Both the position numbers and the translations under genes were made by a program. Shown here piece after piece: positions 1 through 5,612 of a stretch of DNA of 5,740 nt. The number at the start of each line of letters is the position of its first letter. Position 1 is the stretch's first letter. Source of the DNA: Alphaproteobacteria bacterium (GTDB taxonomy: Bacteria; Pseudomonadota; Alphaproteobacteria; WRDZ01). The notes below the pieces were generated by a model. It was given only the letters and a program-made list of their open reading frames with translations. It was not told where the DNA came from and made no database searches. The stretch spans positions 1-5,740 of the forward strand of contig WRDZ01000048.1 of NCBI GenBank assembly GCA_009779595.1, in the 5' to 3' direction.

Positions 1-2
1 AT

Positions 3-1082
3 ACAGTCGGCCAGTTCATGCCCATAGCCATCGGCGCGCAGATATATTACGCCCCGGGATTGGACAAGCTGATATATTACATATCGGTTTCGCGCCCGAC
101 GCTGGTGCTGTGCGTGCCGCGGCTGTACGACGCGATGAAGCAGAAGATAACCCAGCAGCTGACGCTTGGCAGCCCGCTTGTCAGGCGCATATTCGAACGC
201 ACTGTCGAGCTTGGCAAGAAAAGGTACTATAAGCAGCAGACGCTGCGCGATTGCGTTGAAAACAAGCTGCTTGACCTTAGCGTGCGCCGCAGCTTCAAGA
301 AAAGGTTCGGCGGGCAGCTTAAGGCGTTCGTGTCGGGCGGGGCTCCGCTGAACATCGAATCCGGGCTGTTCTTCAACGCGCTTGGGGCGGTGATTTTCCA
401 AGGGTACGGCCAGACCGAATCCTCTCCGCTTATAACGGTCACAGAGGGCATCAAGGACGTAAGGCTGCACACCGTGGGGCCGGCCACTCCCGACATAGAG
501 GTGAAGATAGGCGATGGCGGCGAAATCCTGACGCGCAGCGAAAGCATCATGAAAGGCTATTGGAACAAGCCCGAGCTTAACCCCGTGGACGAGGACGGCT
601 GGCTGCATACGGGCGACGTGGGCTATCTGGACGACAAGAACAACCTGGTGATAACCGACCGCATTAAGGACCTGATAGTCAACTCGGGCGGGGACAATAT
701 CTCGCCCGTGAAGGTCGAGGCCATAATGGCGGCCGAGCCCGAAGTCGGCCAGATAATGGTTTACGGCGACCGGCAGCCGCACCTTGTCGCGGTGGTCGTG
801 CCAAACGACACCTTCATCGCCGCGTGGAACAAGAAGCACGGCACCGAAGTTACGGCCAAAACCCTGGCGGGCGAGGAAATGTTCCAAAAGGCCATAATGG
901 AGGGCATCCATCGCGCCAACGCCAAGCTCAGCCTTATCGAGCAGGTCAAGAAAATCATCCTTGCCGACGAGCCGTTCTCCATAGACAACGGCATGGTGAC
1001 CCCGTCCATGAAGGTCAAGCGGCCGCAGGTGCGCGCGGTTTACGGCGAACGCCTTGAAGCCTTGTACAAGAACAGGATATAA
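3..1082 (+). CDS. Long-chain acyl-CoA synthetase (AMP-forming), C-terminal part; 5' end outside window
   Basis: This enzyme activates long-chain fatty acids to acyl-CoA through an acyl-adenylate, using ATP and CoA, for lipid synthesis or beta-oxidation. The reading frame is already open at base 3 (TVGQFMPIAIGA...), which matches the middle of the family. The ATG at base 18 is therefore internal, and roughly 240 N-terminal residues, including the ATP-binding P-loop, lie upstream. Adenylate-forming signatures are visible: GYGQTESSP (402-428), GWLHTGD (597-617), the hinge motif ITDRIKDLI (651-677, with the conserved Arg at 660), and the C-terminal motif MVTPSMKVKR (993-1022), which contains the candidate catalytic lysine. 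The overall pattern resembles the FadD15/eukaryotic ACSL-like group rather than short acetyl-CoA synthetases. The downstream response regulator begins 11 nt after the stop. The exact chain-length preference cannot be read from the sequence. Confidence 0.93.
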   Translation, partial: TVGQFMPIAIGAQIYYAPGLDKLIYYISVSRPTLVLCVPRLYDAMKQKITQQLTLGSPLVRRIFERTVELGKKRYYKQQTLRDCVENKLLDLSVRRSFKKRFGGQLKAFVSGGAPLNIESGLFFNALGAVIFQGYGQTESSPLITVTEGIKDVRLHTVGPATPDIEVKIGDGGEILTRSESIMKGYWNKPELNPVDEDGWLHTGDVGYLDDKNNLVITDRIKDLIVNSGGDNISPVKVEAIMAAEPEVGQIMVYGDRQPHLVAVVVPNDTFIAAWNKKHGTEVTAKTLAGEEMFQKAIMEGIHRANAKLSLIEQVKKIILADEPFSIDNGMVTPSMKVKRPQVRAVYGERLEALYKNRI

Positions 1083-1090
1083 GGGCCGTT
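1080..1090 (+). promoter_or_regulatory. Ribosome-binding site of the response regulator
   Basis: The purine stretch TAAGGG overlaps the stop codon of the acyl-CoA synthetase and lies about 8 nt before the ATG at 1094. This placement supports that start codon. It also suggests that translation of the regulator is linked to the upstream gene. The match to the Shine-Dalgarno consensus is modest. Confidence 0.5.
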
Positions 1091-1093
1091 CAC

Positions 1094-1774
1094 ATGAAGA
1101 TACTTGTGGTCGAGGACGAACCCGCAATCGTGTACATGCTGCGGTACAACCTTGAAAAACAGGGGTACCAGGTCATAGACACCGAAAAGGGCGGCGACGT
1201 TATCGAGCTGGCCACCGCGCAGAAACCCGACCTTATCCTTCTGGACTGGCGCCTGGCCGACAATGTCGACGGCGTGGACGTGTGCTATGCCCTGCGCAAG
1301 AACCAAAGGCTGCACCAGATTCCCATCATCATGCTGACCGCGCGCGCGCAGGACGGCGACAAGGTCAAAGCCCTGGGCACGGGCGCGGACGACTATATGA
1401 CCAAGCCGTTCTCGATTGTCGAGCTTTTGGCCCGCATAAAAGCGGTCCTGCGGCGCGCGGCCCCCATGGCGGCCGGGGAAACCCTGAAGTTCGCCGACCT
1501 GGATATGGACATGGCCCAGTGCAAGGTGTTCCGCTCGGGCAAGCCCATCCACCTTGGCCCCACCGAGTTCCGCCTGCTGCATTTCTTCATGCGCCACCCG
1601 CGCAAGGTGTTCGGCCGGGACGAACTGCTGTCCCAGGTCTGGGGCGACAACATCCATGTCGAGGACCGCACGGTCGACGTGCATATCCGCCGCCTGCGCC
1701 GCAGCCTCGGCGACCCGGACATCATACGCACCGTGCGCAAGACCGGGTACGCCCTGGACGACTCGGCGGGGTAG
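1094..1774 (+). CDS. phoB: PhoB-type response regulator (OmpR family, receiver plus winged-helix domain)
   Basis: This is a cytoplasmic two-component transcription factor, expected to be phosphorylated by a sensor kinase and then bind DNA as a dimer. The 226 residues match PhoB length. The receiver domain (about 1-120) shows the acidic pair E7/D8, phospho-acceptor D51 in LLDW, T82 in MLTAR and K104 in TKPF. The C-terminal winged helix (about 130-222) has GPTEFRLLHFFMRHP and a recognition-helix region VEDRTVDVHIRRLRRSL (189-205), very close to the phosphate regulator PhoB as I recall it. Oddities: the usual Pro four residues after the phospho-Asp is A55, and the following loop is one residue longer than in E. 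coli PhoB. It sits 11 nt behind an acyl-CoA synthetase rather than beside pst/phoU/phoR genes, so it could be a PhoB paralogue with another input. Family assignment is very secure; the phosphate role is inference. Confidence 0.92.
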   Translation: MKILVVEDEPAIVYMLRYNLEKQGYQVIDTEKGGDVIELATAQKPDLILLDWRLADNVDGVDVCYALRKNQRLHQIPIIMLTARAQDGDKVKALGTGADDYMTKPFSIVELLARIKAVLRRAAPMAAGETLKFADLDMDMAQCKVFRSGKPIHLGPTEFRLLHFFMRHPRKVFGRDELLSQVWGDNIHVEDRTVDVHIRRLRRSLGDPDIIRTVRKTGYALDDSAG

Positions 1775-1797
1775 GTTATAGCTTTTTCATTTTTATA

Positions 1798-1875
1798 GCG
1801 CGTTCCGCCCGAGCAAGCGCCAAAGCGAGCCGTACGGCGAAGCGACGCGCGCCGCCTATGGGCGGGCGGACGCGC
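1798..1875. repeat. Imperfect inverted repeat with inner palindromes in the convergent spacer
   Basis: The left arm 1798-1811 (GCGCGTTCCGCCCG) pairs with the right arm 1863-1875 (CGGGCGGACGCGC) over 13 bp with a single bulged T. Between them lie a perfect 10-bp palindrome GCCGTACGGC (1829-1838) and a competing hairpin, CCGCC (1852-1856) with GGCGG (1861-1865). The motif AAGCG recurs three times in the interior. Together with the hairpin at 1899-1914, this is most of what the 180-nt gap between the response regulator and pgm stop codons holds. It could be a bidirectional transcription barrier, a REP-like dispersed element, or simply GC-rich spacer DNA. No T-run follows the right arm on the plus strand and none follows the left arm on the minus strand, so it is not a classical intrinsic terminator. 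Confidence 0.5.
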
Positions 1876-1898
1876 GTGTCCTGCGGACCGCTTGGCAG

Positions 1899-1929
1899 TG
1901 CCGCTGGCGCGGCAGATATTTTATATTTA
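1899..1929 (+). terminator. Possible weak terminator hairpin after the response regulator
   Basis: A perfect 6-bp GC-rich stem, TGCCGC (1899-1904) with GCGGCA (1909-1914) around a four-base loop, is followed by the AT-rich stretch GATATTTTATATTTA. On the plus strand this could serve as a weak intrinsic terminator for the acyl-CoA synthetase/regulator unit before it meets pgm. The T-run is interrupted, so the call is tentative. Confidence 0.3.
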
Positions 1930-1954
1930 GGCGCTTTTGCACCCAATCGGCTTT

Positions 1955-3592
1955 TTACACCACCGTGTCCGGCTTCGTGCGGCCGGTCTTCTGGTTTATC
2001 AGCGCTATGTCCTGCACGATTTTGGCCAGCCCCGCCACCACGTCGCCGACTTCAAGGTCAAGCCTGTCGTGGTCTATCACGACCTCTTCCAGATACACGC
2101 GCAGCGTGGCTCCGACGCTGCCCGTGCCCGACAGCCTGAACACTATGCGGGCGCGGTTTTCGAATATTATGCGTATGCCCTGGTTCGCTGCCACCGAGTT
2201 GTCGACCGGGTCGGTATATGCGAAATCGTCGGCCTTTTGGACGACATATCCGGGCGAAAGCTCTTGCCCCGCCAGCCCCGCCACCTTTTCCCGCGCCAGG
2301 GCCATTATTTCGTCGCCGACCTCTTTGGGCAGCCCCACGTAATCGTGGCGGCAGTAATAGTTGCGGCCGTACTTCATCCAGTGCTGCGTGACGATATCCT
2401 TGACCGGCATCTGCCGCGCGGCGATTATGTTCAGCCAGAACAGCACCGCGAACAGCCCGTCCTTTTCGCGGATATAGTCGGCTCCCGTTCCAAAGCTTTC
2501 CTCGCCGCACAGCGTGACCATGCCGGCGTCAAGCAGGTTGCCGAAGAACTTCCACCCGACCGGAGTCTCATAACACGGTATCCTTAAATCCTTTGCGACC
2601 GTGTCCGCGGCGGCGCTTGTGGCGATGGTGCGGGCGACTCCGTTAAGCCCGTCCTTGTACGCGGGCACGGTGAAATAGTTGGCGGCCAGCACGGCTAGGC
2701 TGTCGCACGGGGAAACGAAAATGTCGCGGCCAAGTATCATGTTGCGGTCCCCGTCCCCGTCGCACGCGGCCGCAAAATCCAGGCCGGCCGGCCCTTTTGC
2801 CATTTCGACCAGTACTGTGTTAACGCTGGGCATCGGCTCGGGGTGCAGCCCGCCGAAGTCGTCCTTGGGCACGGCGTTCATCAGGCAGTCTTCCGGCAGT
2901 TCAAGCAGGTCCACGAAAATCTTGCGGGCGTACGGGCCCGTGACCGCGTTCATCGCGTCGAACTTCATGCGGAGCCCGGACGATTTGATATAACTTTTTA
3001 TCCCGTCGAAATCGAAAAGGTCCTGCATCGCAATGGCGTAATCCTCGACCGAGTCAACCACCTGCACGGCCATGTTTTCGATTACGGCTTCGTGCAGCCT
3101 GCTTATGTCGACGTCCGGCGCGTCGCTTATAAGATAGCTGTCTATTGTCTTGCATGCCTCGAACAAACGGTCGGTGTCCGCCGGCATGGCCGGGCCGCCG
3201 TTGGAGGCGTTCACCTTTATGCCGAAATCCTCGTCCGGGCCGGCCGGGTTGTGGCTTGCCGACAGTATTATCCCGCCCGCGGCCTCGTTCTTGCGTATCA
3301 GCAGCGACGCGGCCGGCGTGGACAGCACACCGTCCCTGCCCACTATTATCCTGCCCACGCCGTTCGCGGCGGCGATTTTAATGATGACCTGTATTGCCCG
3401 GTCGTTATAGAAACGGCCGTCCCCGCCCAGCACGACAATCGACCCCTGCATGTCCGGGAACGTGTTGAAGGTCGCCTGCGCGAAATTGGCCACGTAATTG
3501 GGCTGCATGAAAACCTTGGTCTTTTTGCGCAGCCCCGACGTGCCCGGTTTCTGGTCCTCGTATGGCTTGGTTTGTATTGTAAGTATAGCCAT
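1955..3592 (-). CDS. pgm: Alpha-D-phosphoglucomutase (PGM1 type)
   Basis: This cytoplasmic enzyme interconverts glucose-1-phosphate and glucose-6-phosphate, linking glycolysis to glycogen, nucleotide-sugar and surface-polysaccharide synthesis. The 545 residues are the full family length and align end to end with eukaryotic PGM1 as I recall it, from QDQKPGTSGLRK-like residues near the N-terminus (here 13-23) to TGRTKPDTVV at the C-terminus. Visible active-site elements are the catalytic phosphoserine S113 in SASHNPAG (111-118), the metal loop CDGDGDR (277-283; D278, D280, D282), the sugar-binding GEESFGTG (363-370), and the phosphate-binding loop RLSGTGS (486-492). All key residues are intact. 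It is the last gene of the F0 ATP synthase unit. Its ATG shares one base with the atpF stop (TGATG), preceded by a good ribosome-binding site, which indicates coupled translation. Finding pgm in this position is unusual. Confidence 0.97.
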   Translation of the reverse strand: MAILTIQTKPYEDQKPGTSGLRKKTKVFMQPNYVANFAQATFNTFPDMQGSIVVLGGDGRFYNDRAIQVIIKIAAANGVGRIIVGRDGVLSTPAASLLIRKNEAAGGIILSASHNPAGPDEDFGIKVNASNGGPAMPADTDRLFEACKTIDSYLISDAPDVDISRLHEAVIENMAVQVVDSVEDYAIAMQDLFDFDGIKSYIKSSGLRMKFDAMNAVTGPYARKIFVDLLELPEDCLMNAVPKDDFGGLHPEPMPSVNTVLVEMAKGPAGLDFAAACDGDGDRNMILGRDIFVSPCDSLAVLAANYFTVPAYKDGLNGVARTIATSAAADTVAKDLRIPCYETPVGWKFFGNLLDAGMVTLCGEESFGTGADYIREKDGLFAVLFWLNIIAARQMPVKDIVTQHWMKYGRNYYCRHDYVGLPKEVGDEIMALAREKVAGLAGQELSPGYVVQKADDFAYTDPVDNSVAANQGIRIIFENRARIVFRLSGTGSVGATLRVYLEEVVIDHDRLDLEVGDVVAGLAKIVQDIALINQKTGRTKPDTVV

Positions 3593-4113
3593 CAGTTCTT
3601 CCTTTCCAAAGCGTGGATTATGTTCTTGTATTCGGCCTGGTGCGTCCTTTTCAAAGCCGTCCGGGCAAGGACGTTTTCCAGGGTCATGCTTACCATAAGG
3701 TTCAGGTCAGCGGTCACCTGGCGCAGCATGTTGTGGCGCATGAACTCGACCTGCTCTTTCACCTGGCGGGCAGCCGCTGCCGAAAGCTCTTCGCAGGTCT
3801 TGGCGGTGTTAAGCTTTAAATGCTGTATGTCGGCCGCTGCCTGCTTCTTCATTTTCTCTATTTCGCCGCGGGTGCCGTCCAGCACCTGGTTGTGCCTGGC
3901 CAGAAGGAGCTCGGCCTCCTTGCGCATGACCGCCGCGTCGGTGATTTCGTTCTCGACCTTGGCCGAGTACACGCGCATCGCCACTTTCCACCCGCGCGAC
4001 AGCGGCTTGAACGGAATCCCTATAAGCAGGGCCAGGGTCACGGCAAGCCAGAACGACTCGCTGCCAAAAAGCTTTGTTATAGCGTCGGTTATGCCCGCGA
4101 AGATATCAAGCAT
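3592..4113 (-). CDS. atpF: F0F1 ATP synthase subunit b (peripheral stalk)
   Basis: Subunit b anchors the F1 head to the membrane stator. The 173-residue product has one N-terminal membrane segment (about residues 21-35, FWLAVTLALLIGIPF) followed by a long, charged, Ala/Glu/Lys-rich helical region (about 45-150) typical of the stalk coiled coil. Identity rests strongly on position, directly after a, c and b', because b subunits diverge quickly in sequence. The start codon overlaps the end of the b' gene by 8 nt. It is preceded by a purine-rich stretch (GGGGAAGGG, with GGGAA closer to the ATG) that can act as ribosome-binding site. The stop overlaps the pgm start by one base. The C-terminus, rich in Arg, Lys and His, is not closely familiar to me. 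Confidence 0.88.
   Translation of the reverse strand: MLDIFAGITDAITKLFGSESFWLAVTLALLIGIPFKPLSRGWKVAMRVYSAKVENEITDAAVMRKEAELLLARHNQVLDGTRGEIEKMKKQAAADIQHLKLNTAKTCEELSAAAARQVKEQVEFMRHNMLRQVTADLNLMVSMTLENVLARTALKRTHQAEYKNIIHALERKN
3598..3605 (-). promoter_or_regulatory. Ribosome-binding site of pgm inside atpF
   Basis: Read on the minus strand, AAAGGAAG lies 5 nt before the pgm ATG and inside the last codons of atpF. It supports the start at 3592. It also means ribosomes finishing atpF can re-start on pgm directly, because the stop and start codons overlap. Confidence 0.7.
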
Positions 4114-4609
4114 TTCCCGCCCTTCCCCTGTAAATGTTCGCGGCTTCGGACTTTATCACGCCCGGCGATATGTTGTCGACCGTCCACTCTTTCAGCGCCA
4201 TGGCCGTTATGCCGGCCACGTCCGCGGCAAGTTTTTCGCGCAGCTCCGCCTCTTTTTCAGCCGTCTTTTCAATGGCTTCGTTCAGGGCGCGCTCGACGCG
4301 CTCCGAGCATTGCTCTTTCCACAGGGCGATTTTCTGGTTTTCCGCCTTTGCGGCCGACGCAATCATGTCGCTTATCTCTTGCTTGGCGGCCTCTATTGCC
4401 ATGTTATAGGATTCCAGCACCATCTTGGCCTCGCCCGTCAGGGTTTCGGCCTGCTGCAGGTCGGCCTGGACAATGCGCTTGCGCCCGTCGACTATCTGGA
4501 AAAGCCTGGGGGCGATGACGAAGTTGACCGCCAGGAACAGCAGCGCGAAAGCCACCCCCAGCCAGAAAACCTGCGCCGGATACCAGTATGTGTCAAGCTG
4601 CGGCAGCAT
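4106..4609 (-). CDS. atpF2: F0F1 ATP synthase subunit b' (second peripheral stalk subunit)
   Basis: Subunit b' pairs with b to form a heterodimeric stator stalk in alphaproteobacteria, cyanobacteria and plastids. The 167-residue protein starts MLPQLDTYWYPAQVFW, the typical b' opening with a Pro/Gln/Leu/Asp tail just before the membrane segment (about 13-32). A proline (APRL, about 33-36) and a long charged helix follow. The start is 6 nt after the atpE stop, and no purine-rich Shine-Dalgarno sequence is visible before it, so it probably depends on ribosomes arriving from atpE. That fits one b' copy per complex against a multi-copy c-ring. The gene is also written atpF', atpX or atpG in different annotations. 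Which of the two stalk genes is b' is inferred from order and the N-terminus. Confidence 0.9.
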   Translation of the reverse strand: MLPQLDTYWYPAQVFWLGVAFALLFLAVNFVIAPRLFQIVDGRKRIVQADLQQAETLTGEAKMVLESYNMAIEAAKQEISDMIASAAKAENQKIALWKEQCSERVERALNEAIEKTAEKEAELREKLAADVAGITAMALKEWTVDNISPGVIKSEAANIYRGRAGNA

Positions 4610-4615
4610 GGCTGG

Positions 4616-4861
4616 TTAACGCATTATGACCAGTATCGCGATGACCAGCGCGTACAAGGCGATGGCTTCCGTGACCGCGAAACCGGCCCACGCATAGACG
4701 TTGATGTCGCCCTTGACCGACGGGTTGCGCCCGACGTTGTTGATGGCCGCAATCCATATGCTGGCGACCCCCCATGCCGCGCCTATCATGCTAAGCGCGC
4801 ACAATCCGGCGGCGATGTATTTTGCCGCTTCGGCAATTCCAGTATTAGCCACGTGTTCCAT
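4616..4861 (-). CDS. atpE: F0F1 ATP synthase subunit c (proton-carrying rotor ring)
   Basis: This is the 81-residue two-helix proteolipid that assembles into the rotating ring and carries protons past subunit a. Helix 1 spans about 16-40 and helix 2 about 55-79. The polar loop between them contains R45-N46-P47, which contacts the central stalk. The ion-binding carboxylate is E65 in AVTEAIALYAL, the mitochondrial/alphaproteobacterial form. The residue after it is Ala and there is no helix-1 Gln, so a proton rather than sodium site is expected. The small-residue helix-packing motif reads G27-x-A29-x-G31-x-A33 rather than all glycine, and there are Trp residues at 30, 36 and 58. The gene has the best ribosome-binding site of the operon. 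Confidence 0.97.
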   Translation of the reverse strand: MEHVANTGIAEAAKYIAAGLCALSMIGAAWGVASIWIAAINNVGRNPSVKGDINVYAWAGFAVTEAIALYALVIAILVIMR

Positions 4862-4886
4862 TTTTCATACTCCTTAAATAAAAAAC
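4862..4886 (-). promoter_or_regulatory. AT-rich leader and strong ribosome-binding site of atpE
   Basis: The 25-nt gap between the atpB stop and the atpE start is only about 20% GC in otherwise GC-rich DNA. On the minus strand it holds a run of six T, then ATTT, then AAGGAG (4870-4875) 8 nt before the ATG. E. coli atpE is known to be preceded by an AU-rich translational enhancer that raises c-subunit output. This segment looks like a functional counterpart, by inference. Confidence 0.65.
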
Positions 4887-5609
4887 CTAATGCCCTTTCA
4901 AGGCATCTCCAAGATAAACGGTGGACAGGACGGTGAATATGTATGCCTGAAGCAAGGCTATCCCCATCTCGAAAATCAAAATCGCCGCGGCGAACAGCAT
5001 CGGTATGACGCCGAACACGCCCAGCATAACGATGAACCCGCCCACGACCTTCAGCATCACGTGCCCCACCATCATGTTGGCTACAAGACGCACGGTCAGG
5101 CTGAAAGGCCGCGACATGTAAGAGATTATCTCTATCGGTATCATTACCGGAGCGGCCACCCACGGCGTGCCTTTTGGGAAGAACGTGTGCAGGAATCCCC
5201 AGCCCTGGCAGCGTATGCCTGTGATTATGCCGATGAAGAAGCCAAGCAGGGCCAACGCCCCGACAGCGGCGACGTGGCTGGTGAACGTGAACCCATAGGG
5301 CACAAGCCCCAGAAGGTTGCCCATCATAACGAACAGGAATATGGAAAAAAGGTACGGGAAGAACACGCGGCCGCGTTCTCCGGCGTTTTCCACTATGATG
5401 CCGTCGACGAACTTATAGGCGATTTCGGCCATGCTTTGTGCTGCGTTCGGGACCATGGCCCTTTTGCGGGTGGCCGATATGAAGAACGCGGACGCGATGA
5501 ACACGCTGGCAAGCATGAACAGGGCCGAGTTCGTGAACGAAACGTCGAATCCGCCAAGCGATAACGGGACAATGGGCTTTATTGCGAACTGGTCCATCGG
5601 CGAGGCCAT
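4887..5609 (-). CDS. atpB: F0F1 ATP synthase subunit a (stator proton channel)
   Basis: Subunit a is the polytopic membrane protein that forms the two proton half-channels against the c-ring. The 240 residues contain several hydrophobic segments (around 28-46, 84-104, 110-132, 150-165, 175-200 and 203-232). The essential arginine is R174 in SLTVRLVANMMVGH. N178 and Q221 of LQAYIF are the other conserved channel positions. H183 and E214 correspond to E. coli Glu219 and His245 with the two residue types swapped, as in mitochondria and alphaproteobacteria. The start at 5609 is supported by AAGGAA 6 nt upstream, inside the end of atpI, with only 3 nt between the genes. Length is typical for alphaproteobacteria (about 240-250). 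Confidence 0.98.
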   Translation of the reverse strand: MASPMDQFAIKPIVPLSLGGFDVSFTNSALFMLASVFIASAFFISATRKRAMVPNAAQSMAEIAYKFVDGIIVENAGERGRVFFPYLFSIFLFVMMGNLLGLVPYGFTFTSHVAAVGALALLGFFIGIITGIRCQGWGFLHTFFPKGTPWVAAPVMIPIEIISYMSRPFSLTVRLVANMMVGHVMLKVVGGFIVMLGVFGVIPMLFAAAILIFEMGIALLQAYIFTVLSTVYLGDALKGH

Positions 5610-5612
5610 CGG

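Noticed and set aside
1040..1684. A 214-codon minus-strand frame opposite the response regulator
   Set aside because: It is an antisense shadow of a gene with intact catalytic and DNA-binding motifs; no ribosome-binding site or domain supports it.
1780..1811. T-rich stretch followed by the inverted-repeat arm, considered as a terminator
   Set aside because: The T-rich tract precedes the stem on the plus strand, and reading the minus strand gives an A-rich tail, so it is in the wrong order for an intrinsic terminator in either direction.
1282..2139. A 285-codon plus-strand frame running from the response regulator through the spacer into pgm
   Set aside because: It is out of frame with the clear regulator gene, rich in Pro/Arg/Ala/Gly from shifted GC-rich codons, and has no family signature.
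3592..4609. Two stalk-like genes in tandem, considered as a duplication or a broken single b gene
   Set aside because: Both have their own membrane segment and long helix with no internal stop, and the b'-b pair is normal in alphaproteobacteria.
4845..4868. Tiny frame starting 7 nt before the atpE ATG (MKNGTRG)
   Set aside because: Its ATG is only 1 nt from the AAGGAG, too close for normal initiation, and the seven-residue product ends inside atpE. The ATG at 4861 has the correct 8-nt spacing.
2843..4936. A 697-codon open frame on the plus strand across pgm, atpF, b' and atpE
   Set aside because: It lies antisense to four well-recognised genes, has a His/Arg/Gln-rich composition without any recognisable domain, and is explained by GC-rich codon bias on the opposite strand.
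4890..5564. A 224-codon plus-strand frame opposite atpB
   Set aside because: It is hydrophilic, rich in His/Glu/Arg and antisense to the conserved subunit a, so it is a shadow frame.
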